The notes beneath the pieces are model-generated. The model saw only the letters and a program-made list of their open reading frames with translations, was not told where the DNA came from and did no database searches. DNA of 64,000 bases from NCBI GenBank assembly GCA_949752745.1, contig OX457029.1, forward strand, positions 41,294,500 through 41,358,499, in the 5' to 3' direction. A program made the translations under genes and the position numbers. Source of the DNA: Protula sp. h YS-2021. Taxonomy: Eukaryota; Annelida; Polychaeta; Sabellida; Serpulidae. Position 1 is the first letter of the stretch; each line of letters begins with the position of its first letter. Below, piece after piece: positions 1 to 6,523 of this stretch.

Positions 1-9
1 CATTCAACA

Positions 10-669
10 ATGAAGCATCCATTTACATGTTTGGTCTCTGGACCTACAGGCAGTGGCAAAACGTCTCTGGTGAAGGAAATTCTAGAACAAAAGTTAATTC
101 AACCCTCTCCGAAAAACATTTTATGGCTCTATGCAGCAGATCAGCCTTTGTACAAGGGAATGAAAGGCGTGGAATTTTACCAAGGCATTCCAGATGACAT
201 TGAAGAGCGTTTTAACCCGAAGAAACCAATCTTACTTATCATTGATGACTTAATGACGAAATGTCATAGTGATGAGCGTATGACACGTCTCTTTAGTGTT
301 AGCAGCAGTCATCAAAATCTAAGCATTATCTTTATTGTGCATAATTTATTCCATCATGGGAAAGAGATGCGAAATATTAGTTTGAATACACATTATATCA
401 TTCTGTTTAAAAATCCGAGAGACAGTCAACAAATTAGTACATTGGCGCGGCAAATGTATCCTGGAAGATCTCAATTTCTCATAGAAGCCTATCAAGATGC
501 TACTAGCAAACCTCATGGTTATTTATTCATTGATTTAAAACCAAAGACAAATGATCAACTACGTATTCGTACAGGCATTTTACCAAAAGATACACATTAT
601 GTCTATATTGATAAAGCAGTGTATGAACAAGAACCAACTCATTTGACCATTCGCAGTCAAGATGTCTAA
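10..669 (+). CDS. FtsK/HerA-type genome-packaging ATPase
   Basis: This 219-residue protein is a P-loop ATPase of the A32/FtsK-HerA packaging class, which pumps viral DNA into preformed capsids. Walker A is GPTGSGKTS at about residues 11-19. Walker B is the hydrophobic strand ILLIIDDL at about 74-81. The SSSHQNLSIIFIVHN segment (about 97-111) matches the sensor region that follows Walker B in the family. The length is typical of Polinton ATPases. The start at position 10 is supported because Walker A lies close to the N-terminus, as in relatives. It is the first of a rightward morphogenesis cluster and overlaps the next gene by 8 bp. The reading frame is intact. Confidence 0.9.
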   Translation: MKHPFTCLVSGPTGSGKTSLVKEILEQKLIQPSPKNILWLYAADQPLYKGMKGVEFYQGIPDDIEERFNPKKPILLIIDDLMTKCHSDERMTRLFSVSSSHQNLSIIFIVHNLFHHGKEMRNISLNTHYIILFKNPRDSQQISTLARQMYPGRSQFLIEAYQDATSKPHGYLFIDLKPKTNDQLRIRTGILPKDTHYVYIDKAVYEQEPTHLTIRSQDV

Positions 670-988
670 ACGTATTCGAGCGAACCAGCCGTTTCTTCAT
701 TTGCTTGCACGCAGTGGGCCTAAACGACGTAAATCCTTGCTACAGCAAGCTACAAAAGAGGAATTAACAAGCTTGTTTGAAATTTGTTTGAATATATTGC
801 AAGGACATTTACCCTTAAGCTCAAAAAGGTATAAGGTATTCAAGCGTGAACGTCATACGCTACGTACTCTAGCAGATAAGAAGATATCCCTTCGACGAAA
901 AAAGAAGTTGATTAATCAGAAAGGAGGATTCATTGGAGTTATTGCTAGATTGGCATTGCCCTTGTTAGCCAAACTACTGCTAAAATGA
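662..988 (+). CDS. small basic virion-type protein of Polintons
   Basis: This 108-residue, very basic protein has a helical middle (about residues 24-50, with KRRKSLLQQATKEELTSLF), a Lys/Arg-rich segment (about 58-86) and a C-terminal glycine-hydrophobic tail beginning QKGGFIGVIARLALP. That layout (an arginine-lysine core followed by GGF and a hydrophobic or amphipathic end) recurs in small ORFs next to capsid genes in animal Polintons. I infer a virion core or membrane-active role; no catalytic motif is seen. It overlaps the ATPase gene upstream by 8 bp and the next gene by 4 bp (ATGA), consistent with co-expression. Confidence 0.7.
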   Translation: MSKRIRANQPFLHLLARSGPKRRKSLLQQATKEELTSLFEICLNILQGHLPLSSKRYKVFKRERHTLRTLADKKISLRRKKKLINQKGGFIGVIARLALPLLAKLLLK

Positions 989-1554
989 AACATACGATGA
1001 AAATGGTCCTCATTCCTCAATATGAATATAAAATGTTGCTAGAAAAGAAAATTGATATTAAAACGAAAGTGAATACACTTTTACGTGGGAAACGAACACG
1101 TAAAAAGGCTATAGAAATGTCTCAACTTCTTGGTCGTCATTTACGAACAAGTCAGTCTAGGCAGCAAAAGCCCTCATCATCAACATCATCACCTGAAAAG
1201 CCAGAAAAGTTATTTTTAAGTCATTTTCAACCTATCTATCATGGAAAAGTAACACAACTTTTAGCAGAACTGAAGAAATATGGTGTAAAATGGACAGACA
1301 AGAATGAACTTGTGTTGAAAACGGGCGATATTATCACAAATTCCAACATGGTTGATTTGATGAAAGAAGCATTGGTGGCGACAAGAAGAAAAGAACGAGC
1401 CATACCACATGGTTGGCATCCGTTTATCAAGGAAATTGTAGATGCGAATATTCCAAAAACAATGTTTAGTAAAAAGACCACTCGTGACGACATTACAACA
1501 GAAATGAAACAACGTCAACAAAGACAGTTTCCTGAAGGATGGGAAAATTTTTAA
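985..1554 (+). CDS. conserved Polinton protein of unknown function
   Basis: This 189-residue protein has a basic N-terminal third, a low-complexity Ser/Pro/Lys linker (about residues 52-72) and a C-terminal domain (about 80-189). The C-terminal domain begins FQPIYHGKVTQLLAELKKYG and contains a short strand pair around NELVLKTGDII followed by helices. Proteins with the same arrangement (helix, KW, GEL strand pair, NIVDLV-like helix, GW helix) are common neighbours of Polinton capsid genes. The fold suggests a small winged or DNA-binding domain, but that is inference. Its start overlaps the previous stop by 4 bp and its end overlaps the next gene by 16 bp. Confidence 0.65.
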   Translation: MKHTMKMVLIPQYEYKMLLEKKIDIKTKVNTLLRGKRTRKKAIEMSQLLGRHLRTSQSRQQKPSSSTSSPEKPEKLFLSHFQPIYHGKVTQLLAELKKYGVKWTDKNELVLKTGDIITNSNMVDLMKEALVATRRKERAIPHGWHPFIKEIVDANIPKTMFSKKTTRDDITTEMKQRQQRQFPEGWENF

Positions 1555-1748
1555 TATGGCTGAAAGAGCTATGTTGTTGTTGTCAGGAAGATAAACCAAC
1601 TATTCCTGTAAAAATAAGATGTACAAGCGCGTGTTGTGAAGGAGAAATAAAAGACCATGTGAATGAGGATGAGATTTGGCATACTTGGTCGAATGGCGCG
1701 CGCTATCGTGAAGTATATAGACAACGTCAACGCACCTATACCATTTAG
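1539..1748 (+). CDS. small cysteine-rich protein, function unknown
   Basis: This 69-residue ORF starts inside the end of the preceding gene. It has an N-terminal hydrophobic stretch running into four consecutive cysteines (WLKELCCCCQE), a second cysteine group (CTSACC) at about residues 28-33 and a basic tail. Clustered cysteines next to a short hydrophobic helix could be acylated or bind metal; neither can be shown here. It fills the gap between its neighbours exactly, ending 8 bp before the penton gene, which supports its being real. I do not recognise a family. Confidence 0.5.
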   Translation: MGKFLIWLKELCCCCQEDKPTIPVKIRCTSACCEGEIKDHVNEDEIWHTWSNGARYREVYRQRQRTYTI

Positions 1749-1756
1749 TTCCCATC

Positions 1757-2518
1757 ATGGAGTCGACAAGCTTTTACATCACTTTGCCTAGCAATGCGAG
1801 TATGACCTATTATCCCAACAACAAGGCTTCAAATTATCAAATTCGTATGCCTCGAACCATCTATCTGAATGGAAAATATGAAGTGGCTTTAGCTGAAATT
1901 CAATATCCACATACATGGACAACGATGAGACATGACATGGACTATTCTATTCAGTATCGACAACAACCACTGACAGAGACACTTGAGACTATTAATATTC
2001 CTTATGGCTACTATAGATCCATACAAGAAATATGTCAGGCAGTGAATGAAGAAGCGACTAATTCTATGAAAGATGAACTTAAAGAAGCTATTCGGATAAA
2101 GTATGATAAGATTAGACGACGTGTTTTTCTATTTCTAAATTATGGCTTTGAAGTGTCCTTTTCCGCTGGATTAGCTGAGATTTTAGGATTTATCCCAGAT
2201 CAATGGTATACTGAAACATGTACAGCTGACCATAAAGCGGATGTGAAACAGGGGTTTTATACACTGTATGTGTATTGTAGCATTTGTGAACCACAAGTTG
2301 TTGGTGATTATTATGTTCCGTTACTACGTTCTGTTGGCATACAAGGTCATGATGGAGATATTATCATGAAAACGTATGGCGAACCACATTATGTTCCTGT
2401 AAACACATCCAAATTTGACATGATAGAAATGAATATTAAGGACGACACAGGCCATAATGTTCCATTTCAAACTGGAAAGGTGATCTGTAAACTTCATTTT
2501 CGACCAAAAGCAATATGA
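1757..2518 (+). CDS. penton (minor capsid) protein, single jelly-roll
   Basis: This 253-residue protein matches the Polinton/adintovirus minor capsid protein that forms the five-fold vertex. The diagnostic N-terminus has STSFYITLPSNAS followed by YPNNKASNYQIRMP and LNGKYEVALAEIQYPHTW (residues about 3-52). This is the typical opening in which an externally displayed strand leads into 'L-x-G-x-WEVAL-x-EI-x-YP'. The remainder is beta-rich, as expected for a single jelly-roll. It lies just upstream of the pVI/pX-like and major capsid genes, the usual order. The stop overlaps the next start (ATGA, 2515-2518). The frame is intact. Confidence 0.88.
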   Translation: MESTSFYITLPSNASMTYYPNNKASNYQIRMPRTIYLNGKYEVALAEIQYPHTWTTMRHDMDYSIQYRQQPLTETLETINIPYGYYRSIQEICQAVNEEATNSMKDELKEAIRIKYDKIRRRVFLFLNYGFEVSFSAGLAEILGFIPDQWYTETCTADHKADVKQGFYTLYVYCSICEPQVVGDYYVPLLRSVGIQGHDGDIIMKTYGEPHYVPVNTSKFDMIEMNIKDDTGHNVPFQTGKVICKLHFRPKAI

Positions 2519-2856
2519 AAGCTTATACACACGATCCGTCTGCATATCGCAACCATTTTCTTCGTCAAGTGGGCGGGGAATTACCAGGATTCAAAGGAGC
2601 GCGAATCCAATATGGCGATGGTATTGGTTCAATACTGGGATCATTGGCTCGCAAAGCTATTCCATTACTTAAGGCTGGGGCTAAGATCGTTGCGCCACAT
2701 CTTAAGAAGGCTGCAAAGAATGTCGCGAAAGATGTGACGGGCCGAGTAGCAGAACGTGTGTTTGGAGAACAAAAGCGTGTGCAACCAACGAAACGTGCCA
2801 GAAGACGAAAAACAGCCAGACGGATAACATCAAAATATCGCAAAGATATTTTTTAA
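2515..2856 (+). CDS. pVI/pX-like basic virion protein
   Basis: This 113-residue protein has a short N-terminal region, then a glycine-rich motif (YGDGIGSILGSLARKAIP, about residues 38-55), an Ala/Lys amphipathic helical stretch (about 56-85) and an Arg/Lys-rich tail. Polintons and adintoviruses encode this 'GxGIGSILGSLxRxAxP' protein between penton and major capsid genes. It is compared with adenovirus protein VI or X, that is, a membrane-active and/or DNA-condensing core component. Position, charge and motif all agree. The start overlaps the penton stop by 4 bp. Confidence 0.78.
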   Translation: MKAYTHDPSAYRNHFLRQVGGELPGFKGARIQYGDGIGSILGSLARKAIPLLKAGAKIVAPHLKKAAKNVAKDVTGRVAERVFGEQKRVQPTKRARRRKTARRITSKYRKDIF

Positions 2857-2870
2857 AGAAAAAAAAAATG
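2857..2870 (+). promoter_or_regulatory. A-rich leader directly before the major capsid start codon
   Basis: Between the pVI/pX-like stop and the capsid ATG lie only 11 bases, almost all A, running straight into the start codon at 2868. The A-run is seen directly. Whether it is a translational leader, as poly(A) leaders are in late genes of some large DNA viruses, is speculation. Confidence 0.3.
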
Positions 2871-4241
2871 TCTCTCATTCATAATCAATCGTGTGAATGT
2901 AGTCTTTCTCCATTGGAATGGTTTCACGTACCACCAACGCAAACTGCTGTAGAGAAAAGTTATAATGTTGACTATCAACCACTTACAAGCATTAGAGAAG
3001 GCGCTCCAATAGAATTCTACATTCCTGCGAGTACAGAAGAATATCTAGATTTAAAGAACAGCAAACTTCATATTGTATGTCGCATTGTAAAGGCTGATGG
3101 AACAGAGTGTGGCGCAGATGATAATGTCTCTTGCATCAATGATGTGTTTAATGGGTTATGGTCTAATATTGAATTGTTTCTGAATGATCGTTTGGTTTCG
3201 CATAGCAACAATACTCATGGTTATACCAGCATTATCTCTCATCTCATCCATGATTCGGAAGAAAGTCTACATTCTGAGCGCTCTACGCGTCTCATGTACA
3301 AGGATACTGCTGGGTCAATGAATAGTCATGAGGTGAAAAGGCCTAATCATGAACAATATGTATCCGGGTTTCATGTCAATGCTGACGGCGGTGACTTGGC
3401 TGAGCAAGGCAATAATGGCTTACATCATCGTTATTTACATACTCGTCTTAGCCGTGATGTTATGCTTACTGGTGGTTTAAGGATAGATTTGTTTGAGCAG
3501 GATCGTTATCTTCCGAATGGCATCAGTTTGAAGTTGCGTTTCCATAGACAAAAAGATGACTATGTATTGATGGCTGCAAATAATACCTATAAGGTAGAAG
3601 TGAAAGAGGCATTTTTAACCATTCGCAAAGTGAGGGTGAGTCCAGGTATTCAGTTAGGACATACAGATGCATTGATGAAAAGTCCTGCCAAGATCATCAT
3701 CACTAGAAAAGAATGTAAAGTCTTGGCTATTCCAGCAGGATTTCAGTCTTTTGTGAAAGATAACATCTTTTTGGGTCAATTACCAAATCGTATTGTCATT
3801 GGTCTGGTTCATAATGAAGCTTTTGGTGGATCAGTATTGAGGAATCCATATGATTTCAAACATTTTGATCTGGACTATATGCAACTGTACACGGATGGTG
3901 AACCAGTTCTATCCAAACCTCTCAAGCTTGACATTACACAGAACAAATACTTGAACGCTTTTGAAACGCTTTACAAATCGTTTGATCGGTTGAATGGTGA
4001 GAAAAGTTCCATTATAAAACGGGAAGATTGGCCTAGAGGTTATGCTTTATTTTCGTTTGACTTAACACCGGATTATGATGGTGATGATCATTTCCCCCTG
4101 ATCAAGCATGGGAATTTGCGGCTAGAAATGAACTTTGCTACGGCTTTGCAACCTACCATCAATGTCATTGTCTATGCTGAATTTGACAACATTATTGAGA
4201 TCAGTGCAAATCGCAGCATCCAATTCGACTACCAGTCATGA
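2868..4241 (+). CDS. major capsid protein (double jelly-roll hexon type)
   Basis: This 457-residue protein is the Polinton/adintovirus major capsid protein. The N-terminal half opens with SLIHNQSCECSLSPLEWF and contains the phrase EFYIPASTEEYLDLKNSKL (about residues 49-67), the family's 'I-x-G-x-x-x-x-Y-x-D-L-x-x-T' strand. It is followed by a 'V-N-x-x-L-x-S-L-F-x-x-V-x-V-x-L-N' equivalent (CINDVFNGLWSNIELFLN, about 90-107). Later blocks (NRIVIGLVHNEAF and the C-terminal GNLRLEMNFATAL) match the second jelly-roll, where 'G-x-L-x-L-E-x-x-F' is typical. The length fits adintovirus-type capsids. The frame is intact, and the stop overlaps the protease start (ATGA, 4238-4241). Confidence 0.92.
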   Translation: MSLIHNQSCECSLSPLEWFHVPPTQTAVEKSYNVDYQPLTSIREGAPIEFYIPASTEEYLDLKNSKLHIVCRIVKADGTECGADDNVSCINDVFNGLWSNIELFLNDRLVSHSNNTHGYTSIISHLIHDSEESLHSERSTRLMYKDTAGSMNSHEVKRPNHEQYVSGFHVNADGGDLAEQGNNGLHHRYLHTRLSRDVMLTGGLRIDLFEQDRYLPNGISLKLRFHRQKDDYVLMAANNTYKVEVKEAFLTIRKVRVSPGIQLGHTDALMKSPAKIIITRKECKVLAIPAGFQSFVKDNIFLGQLPNRIVIGLVHNEAFGGSVLRNPYDFKHFDLDYMQLYTDGEPVLSKPLKLDITQNKYLNAFETLYKSFDRLNGEKSSIIKREDWPRGYALFSFDLTPDYDGDDHFPLIKHGNLRLEMNFATALQPTINVIVYAEFDNIIEISANRSIQFDYQS

Positions 4242-4675
4242 ACACGAAGCAGATTGATGCCATATTGAGTCATGATGTCATGACCAAAGACTTGTTTCAA
4301 GGCGTGTTTGCCATGGACCAGTTACCATCTTTACAACGCGGCGCCTATGTCATCAACACAGACGATCAAGATGAACCAGGAGAACATTGGGTGGCAGTGT
4401 ATTATGATAAAGACCCTGCAGAATATTTTGACTCTTATGGACTGTTCCCTCTCGATGATCGTTTAGACATGTTTTTAAGAAATGACTATATGTATAATTC
4501 TATCTCATTACAAACGCCAATATCATCGTCATGTGGTTTTTATTGTGTATATTATATATTACATAGAGCTCGAGGTCAGAGTATGTTTGATATTGTGAAT
4601 ATATTAAAAAGAAAGGATGGCGATTTTATTGTAAAGGATTTTGTATATAGATATTATAAACCTTTGTTTTATTAA
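4238..4675 (+). CDS. adenain-like cysteine protease (virion maturation)
   Basis: This 145-residue protein matches the C5/C48 cysteine proteases that process capsid proteins in adenoviruses and Polintons. The catalytic elements are visible and correctly spaced: His50 in GEHWVAVYYD, Asp65 in the YFDSYG motif, Gln92 and the nucleophile Cys99 in SSCGFYCVYY. The Q-to-C spacing of seven residues equals that of adenain. The protein is shorter than adenovirus protease but usual for Polintons. It is the last gene of the rightward block, and a poly(A) signal follows 88 bp after its stop. Confidence 0.92.
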   Translation: MNTKQIDAILSHDVMTKDLFQGVFAMDQLPSLQRGAYVINTDDQDEPGEHWVAVYYDKDPAEYFDSYGLFPLDDRLDMFLRNDYMYNSISLQTPISSSCGFYCVYYILHRARGQSMFDIVNILKRKDGDFIVKDFVYRYYKPLFY

Positions 4676-4763
4676 TGTTGTTGTTGTTATATTAGTTAAG
4701 TTGTAGTTAAGTTGTTGTTATATTAGTTAAGTTGTTGTTATATTAGTTAAGTTGTTGTTGTTA
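4676..4763. repeat. GTTGTTGTTATATTAGTTAA tandem repeat
   Basis: About four imperfect copies of a 20-base unit rich in GTT and TTAGTTAA lie immediately after the protease stop codon and before the poly(A) signal. Seen directly; function unknown. Confidence 0.8.
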
Positions 4764-4769
4764 AATAAA
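4764..4769 (+). terminator. poly(A) signal AATAAA after the protease gene
   Basis: AATAAA follows the protease stop in the only gap between the two convergent gene blocks, as expected for the 3' end of the rightward transcripts. Confidence 0.6.
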
Positions 4770-4808
4770 ACAAACCAAGTTTTCAAACAACTGTCTTGTT
4801 TATTGTGT

Positions 4809-5085
4809 TCTATTTACAAAGTTTACAAACACTATTTACAAACTCTTAACTACAAACACTATTTACACTATTTACAAATTCTTAACTACAAAGTCTATTT
4901 ACACTATTTACAAACTTTTATTTACAAAGTCTATTTACACTATTTACAAACTTTTATTTACAAAGTCTATTTACACTATTTACAAAATTTTATTTACACT
5001 ATTTACAAACTTTTATTTACAAAGTCTATTTACAAATTCTTAACTACAAAGTCTATTTACACTATTTACAAACTTTTTTATTTAC
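4809..5085. repeat. tandem array of CTATTTACAAAC-type units between convergent genes
   Basis: Units of about 12-24 bases such as CTATTTACAAACTTTTATTT repeat through this stretch. Read on the minus strand they repeatedly contain GTAAATA, which fits the forkhead core RYMAAYA, and several AATAAA hexamers (TTTATT on plus). The apparent plus-strand ORF at 4752-5150 is a product of the repeat. The array may serve as a redundant transcription-termination zone. Confidence 0.8.
5077..5082 (-). terminator. poly(A) signal overlapping the stop codon of the last leftward gene
   Basis: On the minus strand the final codons of the 5078-5479 gene read into AATAAA, whose TAA is also the stop codon. Such overlap is typical of compact viral genomes. 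Confidence 0.5.
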
Positions 5086-5479
5086 AATCACATTCATTTT
5101 TCAATACATTCATCAATGCATGCCATTCATTAGAATCTAAATTGATATAGGTATCATAGACATTACATCCGTGTTTGTAAATGCTATGAAAGCTCACATA
5201 ACGCATATCACCAAACTTTATCACTTTAGCAGTTTCATGTTCAGACAGTTTCAGTTCATATCCTTCTTCATTTATGTCCATCACACGTATCCATGTCCAT
5301 ATATGTTGTGTCAGCTCAATGGATTTGATACCCCGCATAAGTTGTATTCCATGCTCTTTGAATTCAAGCGTCAGGTTCTTTCCAATCCAATGCTTGCAAC
5401 AGCGCTTTCCATTCCACGGTGCTGAGGGTGATGATGTCGCAGTCTTCTGTAAGCTCGTCATATTGGCGAAATTGTACAA
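5078..5479 (-). CDS. small protein with PC4-like C-terminal half (paralogue d)
   Basis: The ORF gives up to 133 residues. The C-terminal part has a strand pair (YELKLSEHETAKVIKFG, then MRYVSFHSIY) followed by YINLDSNEWHALMNVL. This matches the strand-strand-turn-'LT-x-x-x-W-x-x-L' layout of PC4/SUB1 single-stranded-DNA-binding proteins and of its three neighbours. A weaker first copy (IELTQHIWTWIRVM) precedes it. The first ~38 codons overlap paralogue c in another frame. An internal ATG whose codon starts at 5338 lies just beyond the end of c and would give 86 residues, so the true start is uncertain. Role inferred: ssDNA binding in replication or late transcription. Confidence 0.6.
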   Translation of the reverse strand: MYNFANMTSLQKTATSSPSAPWNGKRCCKHWIGKNLTLEFKEHGIQLMRGIKSIELTQHIWTWIRVMDINEEGYELKLSEHETAKVIKFGDMRYVSFHSIYKHGCNVYDTYINLDSNEWHALMNVLKNECDCK

Positions 5480-5717
5480 ACACGTCTAGACCGTTCTCAG
5501 TCACACGCACTTCTAATTCATTTGAGACTGCTAGGAGAAAGCCGGGTATTCTCAACTTGTCTAGATGATCCTTCAACACGGATTGGTCATCAAGCGATAG
5601 GACGAGATACTGTCCAAAATGTCGTAGCACAATATCATCACATAAGTTTCTCATGTATGAGAATCCATATGTCATGGGTTCATAATCCAACACATAGTCG
5701 TCTTCCATCTCGTCCAT
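5364..5717 (-). CDS. small protein with two degenerate PC4-like repeats (paralogue c)
   Basis: This 117-residue protein has an acidic N-terminus and two similar halves. The first ends in the strand-helix motif QYLVLSLDDQSVLKDHLDKL. The second has strands LEVRVTENGLDVFVQFRQY and the motif IITLSTVEWKALLQAL. The second half resembles the PC4 fold's final strand and helix, and matches paralogues b and d. A TATAAAA motif lies only 4 bp upstream of the first ATG, so a transcript from it would begin inside the ORF. Met15, with its codon starting at 5675, is a possible start for that transcript. Its last 116 bases overlap paralogue d. Confidence 0.6.
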   Translation of the reverse strand: MDEMEDDYVLDYEPMTYGFSYMRNLCDDIVLRHFGQYLVLSLDDQSVLKDHLDKLRIPGFLLAVSNELEVRVTENGLDVFVQFRQYDELTEDCDIITLSTVEWKALLQALDWKEPDA

Positions 5718-5720
5718 GTA

Positions 5721-5727
5721 TTTTATA
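5721..5727 (-). promoter_or_regulatory. TATA box overlapping the stop codon of paralogue b
   Basis: TATAAAA on the minus strand at 5727-5721 includes the TAA stop of the upstream gene (5725-5723) and precedes paralogue c. The same stop/TATA overlap occurs at 6517, which makes chance less likely. Confidence 0.45.
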
Positions 5728-6097
5728 CTCGGATGATGTCGAACAGCGGATGTTGTATCGCTTCTAGGAATCGTAAGATTGCGCGCCAGTTCTTGATATC
5801 AAAGAAGATCAACTGTGCATAGGGTGTGTCTGGCACAACTCCCTTATAATCCTTTGGATAATCCTGTAAAAGATTTCTACAGAATGTCACACGTATCTTA
5901 GAATCATATTCAGCCACCGTCACTTCCAGTTTATTTTCAAGTCTGCGTTTAAACCCAGCTTCAAGCGGTATGTTTTTAAAGTCTTTCCACACTTCAGGTT
6001 TAAACCGATAAGCAGAACATCTCCGAGAACCCATCATCACTTCATTCCTCTCATTAACTTTAAGGTAGACACCATCGTCCAACATGAGTGCATTCAT
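5723..6097 (-). CDS. small protein with two degenerate PC4-like repeats (paralogue b)
   Basis: This 124-residue protein has a first module with strand GVYLKVNERNEVMMG and helix FKPEVWKDFKNI (about residues 9-42). A second module has strand LEVTVAEYDSKIRVTFCRNL and the terminal motif AQLIFFDIKNWRAILRFLEAI. The repeated strand-turn-strand-'W-x-x-(I/L)' order is that of PC4-type ssDNA-binding domains. Similarity to paralogues a, c and d is visible by eye but low. It sits 13 bp after paralogue a in a head-to-tail series. The function in viral replication or transcription is inferred. Confidence 0.6.
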   Translation of the reverse strand: MNALMLDDGVYLKVNERNEVMMGSRRCSAYRFKPEVWKDFKNIPLEAGFKRRLENKLEVTVAEYDSKIRVTFCRNLLQDYPKDYKGVVPDTPYAQLIFFDIKNWRAILRFLEAIQHPLFDIIRV

Positions 6098-6110
6098 GAT
6101 TGTTACCTTG

Positions 6111-6461
6111 TTATGACTTGTCGTCTTGTCTGCGAAGCCTTTTATCCACTTCTTTCACCTGCTTCTTCATCATTTTCCATTCAGGTATTGTCAGCAAGAT
6201 ACCCTTTTTCGTTGGACGGTTTTTTCCAGTCCCCTCATCTCTGAGGTATTTGCGAATGTTTATCACACCTTCATTACTTTGTTTCATAATCTTGATATAC
6301 TTTCCATTGCCTAGAGAAAGCATTCCATCCCACGACTGTGGTGTTGGTGGTACCGCCGTCTCCACTTTTAATTTCTTGATGGTAGTATCAGGATGTTTCA
6401 CATTCATGTCTTTCACTGTATCAGCAAGAGTATCCATATCCGTTGTTGCAGATCTTTTCAT
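6111..6461 (-). CDS. PC4/SUB1-like single-stranded-DNA-binding protein (paralogue a)
   Basis: This 116-residue protein has a basic, Thr-rich N-terminus (about residues 1-45) and a C-terminal PC4 domain (about 47-106). The domain contains LGNGKYIKIMK, VINIRKYLRDE, then PTKKGILLTIPEWKMMKKQV with Trp95. This is the PC4 signature: two curved strands, an 'IR-x-Y/W' strand, 'P-x-x-KG-I-x-L-T-x-x-x-W' and a closing helix. PC4 proteins bind melted DNA as dimers and act in transcription and replication. It lies directly downstream of the DNA polymerase gene, and a TATATAA box overlaps the polymerase stop codon 56 bp upstream of its ATG. Confidence 0.78.
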   Translation of the reverse strand: MKRSATTDMDTLADTVKDMNVKHPDTTIKKLKVETAVPPTPQSWDGMLSLGNGKYIKIMKQSNEGVINIRKYLRDEGTGKNRPTKKGILLTIPEWKMMKKQVKEVDKRLRRQDDKS

Positions 6462-6516
6462 GTTGACGCTTCAGTGTTCACACTTCAACTGACTCTAAAG
6501 TTGAAGTGTCTCCCCC

Positions 6517-6523
6517 TTATATA
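6517..6523 (-). promoter_or_regulatory. TATA box of the PC4-like gene, overlapping the polymerase stop codon
   Basis: TATATAAG on the minus strand contains the TAA stop of the polymerase (6519-6517) and lies about 56 bp before the ATG at 6461, a normal TATA-to-start distance. Confidence 0.6.

Noticed and set aside
4752..5150. 132-codon plus-strand ORF rich in Tyr, Leu and Lys
   Set aside because: It is the translation of a TATTTACAAAC-type tandem repeat between convergent genes; the protein repeats only mirror the DNA repeat.
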